A DNA stretch of 7,514 bases from the NCBI GenBank assembly GCA_903940375.1, contig CAJAKT010000069.1:1-7514 (forward strand), read 5' to 3'. Source of the DNA: an uncultured bacterium. GTDB lineage: Bacteria > Actinomycetota > Actinomycetes > S36-B12. The notes beneath the pieces were generated by a model. That model was not told the DNA's origin. It ran no database searches and saw only the letters and a program-made list of their open reading frames with translations. The number at the start of each line of letters is the position of its first letter. Position 1 is the first letter of the stretch. Positions 1 to 6,280 of the stretch are shown here, piece after piece. The translations under genes were made by a program, and so were the position numbers.

Positions 1-1
1 G

Positions 2-763
2 CTGCGGTCCCGCCACGAGCCGGCGAAGGGCCTGTACATCGCCGAGAGCTCGTCGGTCATCCGTCGCGCACTGGCCGCCGGGCATCGGCCTCGGTCATTC
101 CTCATGGCCGAGAAGTGGCTGCCGGACATGGCCGACGTGCTGGATTCGTCAGGGGCCGGTGACGGGGGAGACATCCCCGTGTTCGTGGCCGACGAAGCGC
201 TGTTGCGGGACATCACTGGCTTCCACCTGCATCGAGGTGCACTTGCCGCGATGCATCGGCCGACGTTAGTGCCGGTGCCGGAACTGCTTGCCCATGCTCG
301 TGGCGGCGAACCGGCGCGCCGGATCGTGATCCTCGAAGACATCGTCGACCACACCAACGTAGGCGCGATCTTCCGCTCGGTGGCGGGCCTAGGCGCCGAC
401 GCCGTGCTCGTCACGCCTCGCTGCGCAGACCCGCTGTATCGGCGCAGCGTCCGCGTGTCGATGGGGACGGTGTTTCAGGTGCCGTGGACGCGCCTTGTCT
501 CCTGGCCCGGTGATCTGGACCTGCTGCGTGGCGAGGGGTTCACGATTGCGGCACTTGCGCTCACGCGCGACGCAGTCTCCCTTGATGACTTTGCGGCCAT
601 GCCGCCCGAGCGCATCGCGCTTGTTCTGGGTACCGAAGGGGATGGCCTCAGCGCGGGGGCGATCACTGCCGCCGACGTCTGCGTGCGCATCCCGATGCAG
701 GGGGGCGTGGACTCGCTCAACGTGGCGGCGGCATCGGCCGTTGCGGTATGGGCGCTGCGCTGA
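2..763 (+). CDS. TrmH/SpoU-family RNA 2'-O-ribose methyltransferase (5' end outside window)
   Basis: This is a SPOUT-superfamily enzyme that would transfer a methyl group from S-adenosylmethionine to a ribose 2'-OH in rRNA or tRNA in the cytoplasm. The reading frame is open from base 2, and 34 codons upstream of the first ATG (base 104) already match the family N-terminus (RSRHEPAKGLYIAES), so the true start lies before the window, probably about 10-20 residues away. In the visible 253 residues the three SpoU motifs are intact: NVGAIFR (119-125) with the catalytic-type Arg, the SMG motif (153-155), and LGTEGDGL (209-216) followed by IPMQGGVDSLNVA (230-242), which form the trefoil-knot cofactor site. 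The N-terminal part is the usual substrate-binding extension. The exact target nucleotide cannot be told from sequence. The gene ends 3 bp before the stop of the convergent aldO gene. Confidence 0.93.
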   Translation: MRSRHEPAKGLYIAESSSVIRRALAAGHRPRSFLMAEKWLPDMADVLDSSGAGDGGDIPVFVADEALLRDITGFHLHRGALAAMHRPTLVPVPELLAHARGGEPARRIVILEDIVDHTNVGAIFRSVAGLGADAVLVTPRCADPLYRRSVRVSMGTVFQVPWTRLVSWPGDLDLLRGEGFTIAALALTRDAVSLDDFAAMPPERIALVLGTEGDGLSAGAITAADVCVRIPMQGGVDSLNVAAASAVAVWALR

Positions 764-766
764 CCG

Positions 767-2017
767 TCAGCCGGCGGCGAGCAGGGCGTCTAGCGTCCGG
801 TTGCGGAACTTGCCGGTGGGATCCATGCGGTCGGCCAGGTCCGCGAAATCGTCGAATCGCGGGTATCTCGAACGGATCGAGGCGGGGCTGGCGTCGTAGA
901 GCTTGCCCCAGTGCGGACGCCCGCCGCGATCGGCGAACAGCACGTCGAGTTCCGCGAGGATGCCGAGGACCTCGGGTCGACGCTGCCAGGTGAAGTGGAT
1001 GCCGACCGTGTCGCGGCCGGATGCCCCGCTGAGCCACAGATCATCGGCGCACATCGTCCGGATCTCTGAGACGTGCAGCAGCGCATGGATTCGCGGGGCG
1101 AGGGACTCGAGGTCTCGCAGCAGTTCGACTGCGCGGTCGCGCGGTACGAGGTACTCCGTCTGCAGCTCGTCGCCCGAGCTCGGAGTGAAGTCCAGCCGGA
1201 AGTGCGGGAGTCGCTCGTGCCAGGACCCGGTGATGCCGCTCTGCTCGGTGCAGTGCACGGCGTCGTGACCCGGCAAGGGGTGACGCTTGCCGTCGGCCAG
1301 CGTCCCGTCGAGAATGCCGGGCTGCGTCCACTCGCCGTCCGTGTCGACGCGGCGCTTCATCCACACCTGGCCAACGAGATCGGGCGCCCAGCAGGTGAAG
1401 AAGCTAACGCTGTACGCGCTGGAGAATGTCGCGTCGAAGTCCGACAGCAGGGCTTCGTGGCTCACGTCGTCGAACACGTACTGGCGTACATCGAATGCCG
1501 GCTGGATGGCCAGGTCGACACTCGTCACCACCCCGATGGCACCAAGGGAGACGACACAGCCGGGAAATCGGTCCGGATCGTCGGCACGGGTGACCCGCAC
1601 GACGTCGCCCGTCGCCGTGACGAGGTCAAGTCCGTGAACGGCCGCTGAGAGGGTCGGGTTGTGGTCACCAGAGCCATGGGTTCCGGTTGCGATGGTGCCG
1701 GCAACCGAGATGTGTCCAAGCGAGGCCATGTTGTGCAGTGCCCAGCCCTGGTCGTCCAGAAGGCGCGCGGCCTCGCCATATCGCAGTCCCGCAGGCACAC
1801 GGGCGATCCGCTGGTCCGCGTCGATCTCGATGAGCGGAGGCAGCCCTGCGACCGACACGTGGATTCCGTCAGTGTCGGCGAGGTCGTTGAACGAGTGCAT
1901 CGTTCCGACGGCGCGGATCCGGTCGCTCGACGCGACGGCAGACTGCAGGTCGCTGATCGCGCTCGGCTCGATTACGGATGCTGCCGTGAATTCGACGTGC
2001 CCAGACCAGTTGCGCAT
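767..2017 (-). CDS. aldO: Alditol (xylitol) oxidase, AldO-like flavoprotein
   Basis: This is a VAO-type FAD oxidase that would oxidise the terminal hydroxyl of alditols (xylitol, sorbitol) to the aldose, with O2 reduced to H2O2. It is 416 aa, against 418 for Streptomyces coelicolor AldO as I recall it, and collinear along its whole length. The N-terminal FAD domain has VGTMHSFN, with His41 at the position of the histidine that carries covalent FAD, and NMASLGHISVAG (Ser99) followed by TGTHGSG. The C-terminal arabinono-lactone-oxidase domain keeps the AldO active-site set: Glu318 and Arg320 in SEIRT, His341 and Thr343 in IHFTW, and Lys372 in RPHWGKLY. I chose ATG 2017 because GAGGAG sits 9 nt upstream (2027-2032) and the protein then begins MRNWSGHVEF like its relatives. 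An ATG at 2026 overlaps the upstream stop as ATGA but touches the SD sequence; one at 2047 is longer than the family. No signal peptide is visible, so it is likely cytosolic. The natural substrate could be another polyol. Confidence 0.92.
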   Translation of the reverse strand: MRNWSGHVEFTAASVIEPSAISDLQSAVASSDRIRAVGTMHSFNDLADTDGIHVSVAGLPPLIEIDADQRIARVPAGLRYGEAARLLDDQGWALHNMASLGHISVAGTIATGTHGSGDHNPTLSAAVHGLDLVTATGDVVRVTRADDPDRFPGCVVSLGAIGVVTSVDLAIQPAFDVRQYVFDDVSHEALLSDFDATFSSAYSVSFFTCWAPDLVGQVWMKRRVDTDGEWTQPGILDGTLADGKRHPLPGHDAVHCTEQSGITGSWHERLPHFRLDFTPSSGDELQTEYLVPRDRAVELLRDLESLAPRIHALLHVSEIRTMCADDLWLSGASGRDTVGIHFTWQRRPEVLGILAELDVLFADRGGRPHWGKLYDASPASIRSRYPRFDDFADLADRMDPTGKFRNRTLDALLAAG

Positions 2018-2022
2018 GGTGA

Positions 2023-3210
2023 TCATCTCCTCGCCGTGGTGGCACATGGCGTCCGTAGCAGAGCGAGCAACGAGAGCACGACCGCGGCGAGCAGGCCCAC
2101 GATGCGCGCCGCCTGCGCGATGATGGCAACAGGTTCACCCGTCACCAGTTGTGTCGCCGACCAGGGGTAGACGATCTGTGTCAGCAGCGAGACCACGATG
2201 ACGATCGCCACGACGCGACGCAGGCGCGAGGCCGGGTCGATCATCGCCACGGCTGCGAGTCCCACGAGCCAGACGTTGAACTGCGGTGAGTAGACGCGGC
2301 TCGTCGCGACGGCGACCAGCATCACCGCGAGCGCAACGTCGCCAGCGGGGACCGTCTCGAGCCGGCCCGAGAGACGTGCCCAGGCCAGGAGGGCGAACAG
2401 GACCAGGCCGGTGACCGTCATGATCAGTCCGGCGATCTCTGTCCCCTGCATGAGGACCTGGATCGACCCGTACTTCAGGCCGAAGGCAACCTCGCCGCCG
2501 AACAAGGTGAAGATCTCGTACGGGAGTGCCCCGACGGATTCCACCTGCAGGCCCCGGGCCTGCTGGTTGGCGACGAAGGACAGGCTGTTGTCAGTCAGGA
2601 TGGCGAAGCCGCCGAGAATCACCACGGTGGTGGCGATGAAGGCGAGCACTCCCCGTGTCAGCGAGCGGCGCGGCAGTACGAACAGCATCAGGGCAGGCCA
2701 GACCTTCACGGTCAGCCCGAGAGCGGTGCTGATCCCGGAGAGTGCGGGGCGGGCGACGAGCAGGACGGCCCCGACGGCGAACATGGTCGGGACGACGTCG
2801 AACCGCACCATCATGATCGAGCCGACGATCAGTCCGGCCAGTGCCCACAGCCACAGGCCACGCCAGGAGGCACCGGCGCGACAGGCATGGGCTCTCATCA
2901 GCGCCGCCATGATGATGCCGTCGGCCAGCAGAATGACGAGTGTGAAGGCCCAGCGGAAGTCGGCAGGAATGAGTCCGGACAGCAGGAAGACAGGAGAGAT
3001 GCCGGGCGGGTACTGCCATGTGGGGTCGTCAGCGGGGAAGATCCCGTCCTGCAGGCGCGGAAGCCATGCGGAGTAGATGTCGAGGTCGTTGAGCATCCAC
3101 GGGGTCATGTCGACGGAGGCCAGCGCCCAGACGCGAGTGGTCACCCACGCGAGGCCGATGGCCGCATACACCGTCCACACGGCGGTGCGCTGCTGCGTTG
3201 ATGGACTCAC
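2023..3210 (-). CDS. GT87/DUF2029-type polytopic membrane glycosyltransferase
   Basis: This is an integral membrane GT-C-fold protein of 395 aa, likely to transfer a sugar from a polyprenyl-phosphate donor to an envelope glycan or lipid on the outer face of the membrane. The actinobacterial GT87 family includes polyprenol-phosphate-mannose-dependent mannosyltransferases. About ten hydrophobic segments follow a short N-terminus. Family-like motifs are DLDIYSAW (42-49, acidic residues in the first external loop as in GT-C enzymes), YPPG (67-70), RFD (136-138), KVWP (169-172), RGLQVES (219-225) and SPQFNVWL (308-315). I chose GTG 3210 because GGGGAG lies 8 nt upstream (3219-3224) and the first helix then starts near residue 11; an ATG at 3261 would add a polar, unlikely extension. 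The stop is 5 nt before the aldO start, so the two should be co-transcribed and perhaps translationally coupled. Donor and acceptor are unknown. Confidence 0.82.
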   Translation of the reverse strand: MSPSTQQRTAVWTVYAAIGLAWVTTRVWALASVDMTPWMLNDLDIYSAWLPRLQDGIFPADDPTWQYPPGISPVFLLSGLIPADFRWAFTLVILLADGIIMAALMRAHACRAGASWRGLWLWALAGLIVGSIMMVRFDVVPTMFAVGAVLLVARPALSGISTALGLTVKVWPALMLFVLPRRSLTRGVLAFIATTVVILGGFAILTDNSLSFVANQQARGLQVESVGALPYEIFTLFGGEVAFGLKYGSIQVLMQGTEIAGLIMTVTGLVLFALLAWARLSGRLETVPAGDVALAVMLVAVATSRVYSPQFNVWLVGLAAVAMIDPASRLRRVVAIVIVVSLLTQIVYPWSATQLVTGEPVAIIAQAARIVGLLAAVVLSLLALLRTPCATTARR

Positions 3211-3239
3211 CGGACGGACTCCCCAGGCTCGGTGTCGCG

Positions 3240-3245
3240 AGCATA
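3240..3245 (-). promoter_or_regulatory. Candidate -10 box for GT87-aldO operon
   Basis: On the minus strand this reads TATGCT, a TANNNT hexamer close to the sigma-70-type consensus. It would place transcription start near 3233 and give a leader of about 20-25 nt that includes the GGGGAG site. No convincing -35 sequence is visible 16-18 bp further up, so the call rests on the hexamer and its position. Confidence 0.35.
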
Positions 3246-3307
3246 GTGAGGCCGGAATCATCGACCGAGGTTCCCGCGCGTTCGGGACGGTCGGTCGGTC
3301 CGTTGGG

Positions 3308-3313
3308 TACCGT
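3308..3313 (+). promoter_or_regulatory. Candidate -10 box for GGDEF-EAL gene
   Basis: TACCGT fits the actinobacterial TANNNT pattern and would give a start near 3320 and a leader of roughly 27 nt before the GTG at 3347. The -35 region is not recognisable, and the GGTC repeat run lies just upstream. This is weak support. Confidence 0.25.
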
Positions 3314-3336
3314 GTTGTCGTTGGGGGTTGGCGTCT

Positions 3337-3341
3337 GGAGG
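3337..3341 (+). promoter_or_regulatory. Shine-Dalgarno site fixing the GGDEF-EAL start
   Basis: GGAGG followed by a 5-nt spacer precedes GTG 3347. It decides this start against the in-frame ATG at 3077, which lies inside the opposite-strand glycosyltransferase gene and would add 90 residues with no domain character. Confidence 0.7.
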
Positions 3342-3346
3342 ACGGC

Positions 3347-5923
3347 GTGGCGAAGCTACGTGATGTGCTCCTGTGGTCAGGGCTGTGGATCGCCTACCTG
3401 CTGGTCGTCGAGCCCCTGATCGTGTCCGCCCAGGGCATCGCGATCGTGTGGGCCGGGGGTGGCCTGGCGGCGGGGCTGCTGGTCGTCCTGCCTCGCCGGC
3501 GCTGGTGGCCGCTGCTGATGCCCACGGCCGCCGGCCTCGCTCTGGGGTACATGTGGCTGGACCTGCCGGCGTGGTTCGTCGCCCTGCAGGTCGGGGTCGA
3601 CCTGCTGGCGATCGTCGGATACGCAGTCGTCATCCGCCGCAACCGGCGTGATCACTCCGGTCTTGGCGCCGATGTCCCGTGGGTCGCGCTGACGGCGATC
3701 GCCGCCTCCGCGATCCGGCTCATGCCGGTTGCCGTGATTGCTGCAGCCGGTAGCACCGTCGGCAGGGACTACGGCAGCCAGGCCCTGGCAGAGGTCGGCC
3801 TCAGCACCATGGTCGGACTGATCGCCGGCTCCGCGACCGTCCTGGGGCTGTACCGCTGGCGCTGGGAGGCATTGCGGCCGAGTGAGAGCGGCGAGCAGCT
3901 GCTGGGGGGTGCCGTCCTCGTCGGTGTACTCCTGCTCATCTTCTTCTCCCCGTTCGGAACCGTGGTACCAGGCTCGCAGTACCTCGTGCTGCCGTTGCTC
4001 ATCGCGTCGGCCGTCCGTTACGCCGTTCCGCTGACTGCCTCACTGACCGGGCTGACGGTGCTGGCCGTATCGGTCTCCGCGTCTCTGGGGACCGGCGTCT
4101 ACGACGTGCAGGCACCGATGACGGTCAGTGACGTGTTTGCCATCCAGATGTACCTGCTCGTGCTGACCGTGTCCGTCTTCGTGCTGGCATCGGTCGTCAG
4201 CGAGCGACGTGAGGCCGAGGGCGATGTGATCCGCTCGTCGGCGATGCTGGCAGCCGTCTTCCGAGAGTCGCCGGTGCCGGCTGCCTGGGTCACGCTTACG
4301 CCGGACTCGTATCCGGTGATCCGCGAGGCGAACCCGGCCTTCCTGGCCCTGGTCGGACTGCCCGGCGACGAGGTGCGCGGCGTGCGGCTGTCCGCCCTGC
4401 TGACGCCGGCGCAGCCGATGGGTCTGCCGGATCTGGACTCCGGCCGCGACATGCACGCCCTCGGCCGCGACGGATCGGTGCGGTGGCTTCGGCCGACACT
4501 GTCGCGCCGGTTCACCGAGCCGGGCGCGGCTGCTCAGGACGGGTCAGGCACGGTCCCGGAGGAGTTCGCCGTTCTGGTGCTGGAGGACGTGACGGCCGAC
4601 CGCGTGTCGGAGGAGCTCCTGCGCCAGCAGGCCCGGCGCGACAGCCTCACCGGACTGCCCAACCGTGCGGCGCTCGTCGAGCGACTTGAGAGTGCGCTGG
4701 CTGAAGGTGCGGATGTTCCGGTCGGGCTCCTGATCCTCGACATCGACGACCTGAAGGTCGTCAACAACGGGCTCGGGCATCTGGTCGGCGACCAGTTGAT
4801 CATCCAGATGGCGCAGCGGTTCGCCGAGGCACTCGCGCCACGCGACTTCCTCGTTCGGACCGGAGGTGACGAGTTCGCCATCCTTCGTCCGCGTTCCCTT
4901 GACGGGGAATCCCTCGATGATCTCGCTCAGCGGGTCCTGCTCAGCGCGCTCGAGCCGTTCATGCTCGATAACCGCCCCGTGTCCGTGTCGGTGAGCATCG
5001 GAGCAGCACAGTCCGATCGGTCGACCGAGATCCCCGGCGACCTGCTCCGCGGCGCGGACATCGCCCTGCAGCGAGCCAAGCAGGGTGGCCGGCGTCAGGC
5101 CGCGCGGTTCGAGCCGGGCGAAGACCGGCCAGCACTCGAACGGATGGGCACCGAGCAGCTGCTGCGAGCAGCGCTTGAGGCCGATGGCCTGGTCTGCCTG
5201 TTCCAGCCCATCACCCTCATCTCGACCGGACGCGTGGTCGCGGCCGAGACCCTCGTGCGACTGCGCGCGCCTGACGGCGCACTCGTGATGCCGTCGGCGT
5301 TCCTGCCGCTGGCCGCTGAGCTGGGACTGATGGGGGTGCTCACCGACCAGGTCGTCCGTCAGTCCTGCTCCGCCGCGGCGCGCTGGATCGCGTCCGGCCA
5401 TGAAGTGAGAGTCGCGTTCAATGCGCCGCCCCAGTGGCTCAACGAGACGGCGGTAGCGACGGTTCAGGCGGCGCTGGAGGAGTTCAGCGTGCCGCCTGAG
5501 TCGATGACGGTGGAGGTGACGGAGGAGGAGACCCTGAGCGCGGGCCGCACGGCTGTCGAGACCCTGACGGCGCTTCGCTCTCTCGGCACCCACGTGGCCA
5601 TCGATGACTTCGGCACCGGCTATGCCGGGCTGGACTCATTCCGCTCAGTGCCCGCGGACATCGTCAAGGTCGACCGGTCCTTCGTCGACGAGATGATGCG
5701 CAACGACGAGGACTTCGAGCTCGTCCGTTCGATGCTCGACCTGATCTATCGGTTCGGCAAGAAGGCCGTCGCGGAGGGCGTCGAGACTGCTGAGCAGCTT
5801 GAGGCCCTGCGGGAGATGGGCTGCGAGTACGCGCAGGGCTTCTACCTGGGACGGCCGATGCCCTTTGAGGATGTGCCAGCCGGTGAGGTGCTACCGCGCG
5901 TGCTGCCGGTGCGTCCCGTGTGA
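3347..5923 (+). CDS. Membrane c-di-GMP signalling protein: MASE1-like, PAS-like, GGDEF, EAL
   Basis: This 858-aa protein is predicted to make and/or degrade cyclic di-GMP. Residues 5-285 hold about eight or more hydrophobic segments; VWAGGGLAAGLL followed by RRRWWPLL (34-56) resembles the MASE1 sensor family. A helical linker (285-305) leads into a PAS-like domain (about 296-416). The GGDEF domain (about 430-588) has DID (465-467), Asn473, GHLVGD (477-482) and an intact GGDEF (506-510). The inhibitory I-site is degenerate: Asp500 is present but the expected Arg is Ala497. The EAL domain (about 603-847) starts with Gln620 in FQPI and has ETL (634-636) in place of EAL, keeping the metal-ligand Glu. 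It also has Asn692, Glu723 in VEVTE, DDFGTG (753-758), Lys774 in VKVD, Glu810 in AEGVET and Gln830. Both catalytic sites therefore look usable; the net activity cannot be read from sequence. The neighbouring genes give no direct clue to the sensed signal. Confidence 0.93.
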   Translation: MAKLRDVLLWSGLWIAYLLVVEPLIVSAQGIAIVWAGGGLAAGLLVVLPRRRWWPLLMPTAAGLALGYMWLDLPAWFVALQVGVDLLAIVGYAVVIRRNRRDHSGLGADVPWVALTAIAASAIRLMPVAVIAAAGSTVGRDYGSQALAEVGLSTMVGLIAGSATVLGLYRWRWEALRPSESGEQLLGGAVLVGVLLLIFFSPFGTVVPGSQYLVLPLLIASAVRYAVPLTASLTGLTVLAVSVSASLGTGVYDVQAPMTVSDVFAIQMYLLVLTVSVFVLASVVSERREAEGDVIRSSAMLAAVFRESPVPAAWVTLTPDSYPVIREANPAFLALVGLPGDEVRGVRLSALLTPAQPMGLPDLDSGRDMHALGRDGSVRWLRPTLSRRFTEPGAAAQDGSGTVPEEFAVLVLEDVTADRVSEELLRQQARRDSLTGLPNRAALVERLESALAEGADVPVGLLILDIDDLKVVNNGLGHLVGDQLIIQMAQRFAEALAPRDFLVRTGGDEFAILRPRSLDGESLDDLAQRVLLSALEPFMLDNRPVSVSVSIGAAQSDRSTEIPGDLLRGADIALQRAKQGGRRQAARFEPGEDRPALERMGTEQLLRAALEADGLVCLFQPITLISTGRVVAAETLVRLRAPDGALVMPSAFLPLAAELGLMGVLTDQVVRQSCSAAARWIASGHEVRVAFNAPPQWLNETAVATVQAALEEFSVPPESMTVEVTEEETLSAGRTAVETLTALRSLGTHVAIDDFGTGYAGLDSFRSVPADIVKVDRSFVDEMMRNDEDFELVRSMLDLIYRFGKKAVAEGVETAEQLEALREMGCEYAQGFYLGRPMPFEDVPAGEVLPRVLPVRPV

Positions 5924-5949
5924 GTCGGATCCGTGACGCGGCAGGGTCG

Positions 5950-6240
5950 TCAGCTGGTTAGCGTGATGATCAGGGCGATAACGGCGAACCCGATGGCGAT
6001 CTCGCAGATCAGGACGCCGATAGCGGTGATCCTCAGCGGTGCCCGGTACTCGCCGGTGGCGTAGTGACCGGTGCGCTTGATGATGGCCGTCAGCTTCGTC
6101 GCGTCCTTGCGGGCATCGCCGGACGGGTCGCGCTGCGACCAGTAGCCGCGCTCGCTGTTCTGGCCGACGAGGACGAACACCACCCCGAAGATGAACAGGA
6201 TGATGGCGATGATCCAGAACACGAAGGCGGCTGTCGTCAC
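5950..6240 (-). CDS. Small two-helix membrane protein, function unknown
   Basis: This is a 96-aa protein I do not recognise. A hydrophobic N-terminal helix (about residues 5-26, rich in Ile, Phe and Val) is followed by a polar, charged middle (about 27-66) containing ERGYWSQRDPSGDARKDATK and a second hydrophobic helix (about 70-94) that runs almost to the C-terminus. The layout is two membrane spans joined by a roughly 40-residue hydrophilic loop, with no cysteines available for disulfides apart from one in the second helix. The GTG at 6240 begins MTTAAFVFW; a TAGGGT hexamer 7 nt upstream suggests leaderless transcription. It converges on the c-di-GMP gene with 26 bp between stops and diverges from the polymerase gene. 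It is unlikely to be a chance frame, because the composition is that of a coherent membrane protein and it fills a gap otherwise empty of genes. Confidence 0.75.
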   Translation of the reverse strand: MTTAAFVFWIIAIILFIFGVVFVLVGQNSERGYWSQRDPSGDARKDATKLTAIIKRTGHYATGEYRAPLRITAIGVLICEIAIGFAVIALIITLTS

Positions 6241-6247
6241 AGGGTGG

Positions 6248-6253
6248 ACCCTA
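6248..6253 (-). promoter_or_regulatory. Leaderless-type -10 box for small membrane protein
   Basis: On the minus strand this reads TAGGGT, a TANNNT hexamer ending 7 nt before the GTG at 6240. That spacing places the transcription start on or next to the start codon, as in actinobacterial leaderless genes, and there is no good SD sequence. Confidence 0.5.
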
Positions 6254-6260
6254 GCGGTCG

Positions 6261-6279
6261 CCTGCAGCTAGCGTGCAGG
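6261..6279. repeat. Inverted repeat in divergent promoter, possible operator
   Basis: CCTGCA (6261-6266) and TGCAGG (6274-6279) are perfect 6-nt inverted arms around a 7-nt centre that contains the palindrome GCTAGC. The repeat overlaps the -10 box of the polymerase gene and ends 1 nt before its start codon, so a bound dimer would block it. It could also be chance in GC-rich DNA; no known operator consensus is matched. Confidence 0.35.
6269..6274 (+). promoter_or_regulatory. Leaderless-type -10 box for primase-polymerase gene
   Basis: TAGCGT lies 6 nt upstream of GTG 6281, the position expected if transcription begins at the start codon itself. No SD sequence precedes the GTG. This supports GTG 6281 as the start over the in-frame ATG at 6308. 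Confidence 0.55.
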
Positions 6280-6280
6280 C

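Larger units (their letters stand above)
3211..3346. promoter_or_regulatory. Divergent intergenic region between glycosyltransferase and c-di-GMP gene
   Basis: This 136-bp spacer must carry start signals for both the leftward GT87-aldO operon and the rightward GGDEF-EAL gene. It contains an SD sequence at each end (GGGGAG on the minus strand at 3219-3224 and GGAGG on the plus strand at 3337-3341), two -10-like hexamers (listed separately), and a short tandem run of GGTC units at 3289-3300. I see no clear -35 box or long palindrome. Confidence 0.6.

Noticed and set aside
1073..1648. 191-codon plus-strand frame opposite aldO
   Set aside because: It is antisense to a gene whose active-site motifs are all intact, with no recognisable domain in the translation.
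2018..2047. Ten-residue longer aldO start at ATG 2047
   Set aside because: It would overlap the end of the glycosyltransferase gene, and the extra residues read through the SD sequence. ATG 2017 matches the length and N-terminus of AldO.
3211..3302. Near-inverted repeat between 3211-3219 and 3294-3302
   Set aside because: Arms of 9 nt with one mismatch, about 75 nt apart and partly made of simple GGTC/CGGA units; not distinguishable from low-complexity chance.
3077..3346. 90-codon upstream extension of the GGDEF-EAL frame to ATG 3077
   Set aside because: It overlaps the opposite-strand glycosyltransferase start, shows no domain or membrane character, and GTG 3347 has a good GGAGG site at 5 nt.
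4544..5593. Long open frame on the minus strand (349 codons) opposite the GGDEF-EAL gene
   Set aside because: It lies wholly opposite confidently identified PAS-like, GGDEF and EAL coding sequence. Its product is rich in Arg, His and Gln without any domain character, typical of antisense frames in GC-rich DNA.
5924..5949. CGGATCCG palindrome (5925-5932) between convergent stops as a terminator
   Set aside because: Only an 8-bp perfect palindrome with no loop, no extended stem and no T tract; it does not make a credible intrinsic terminator.
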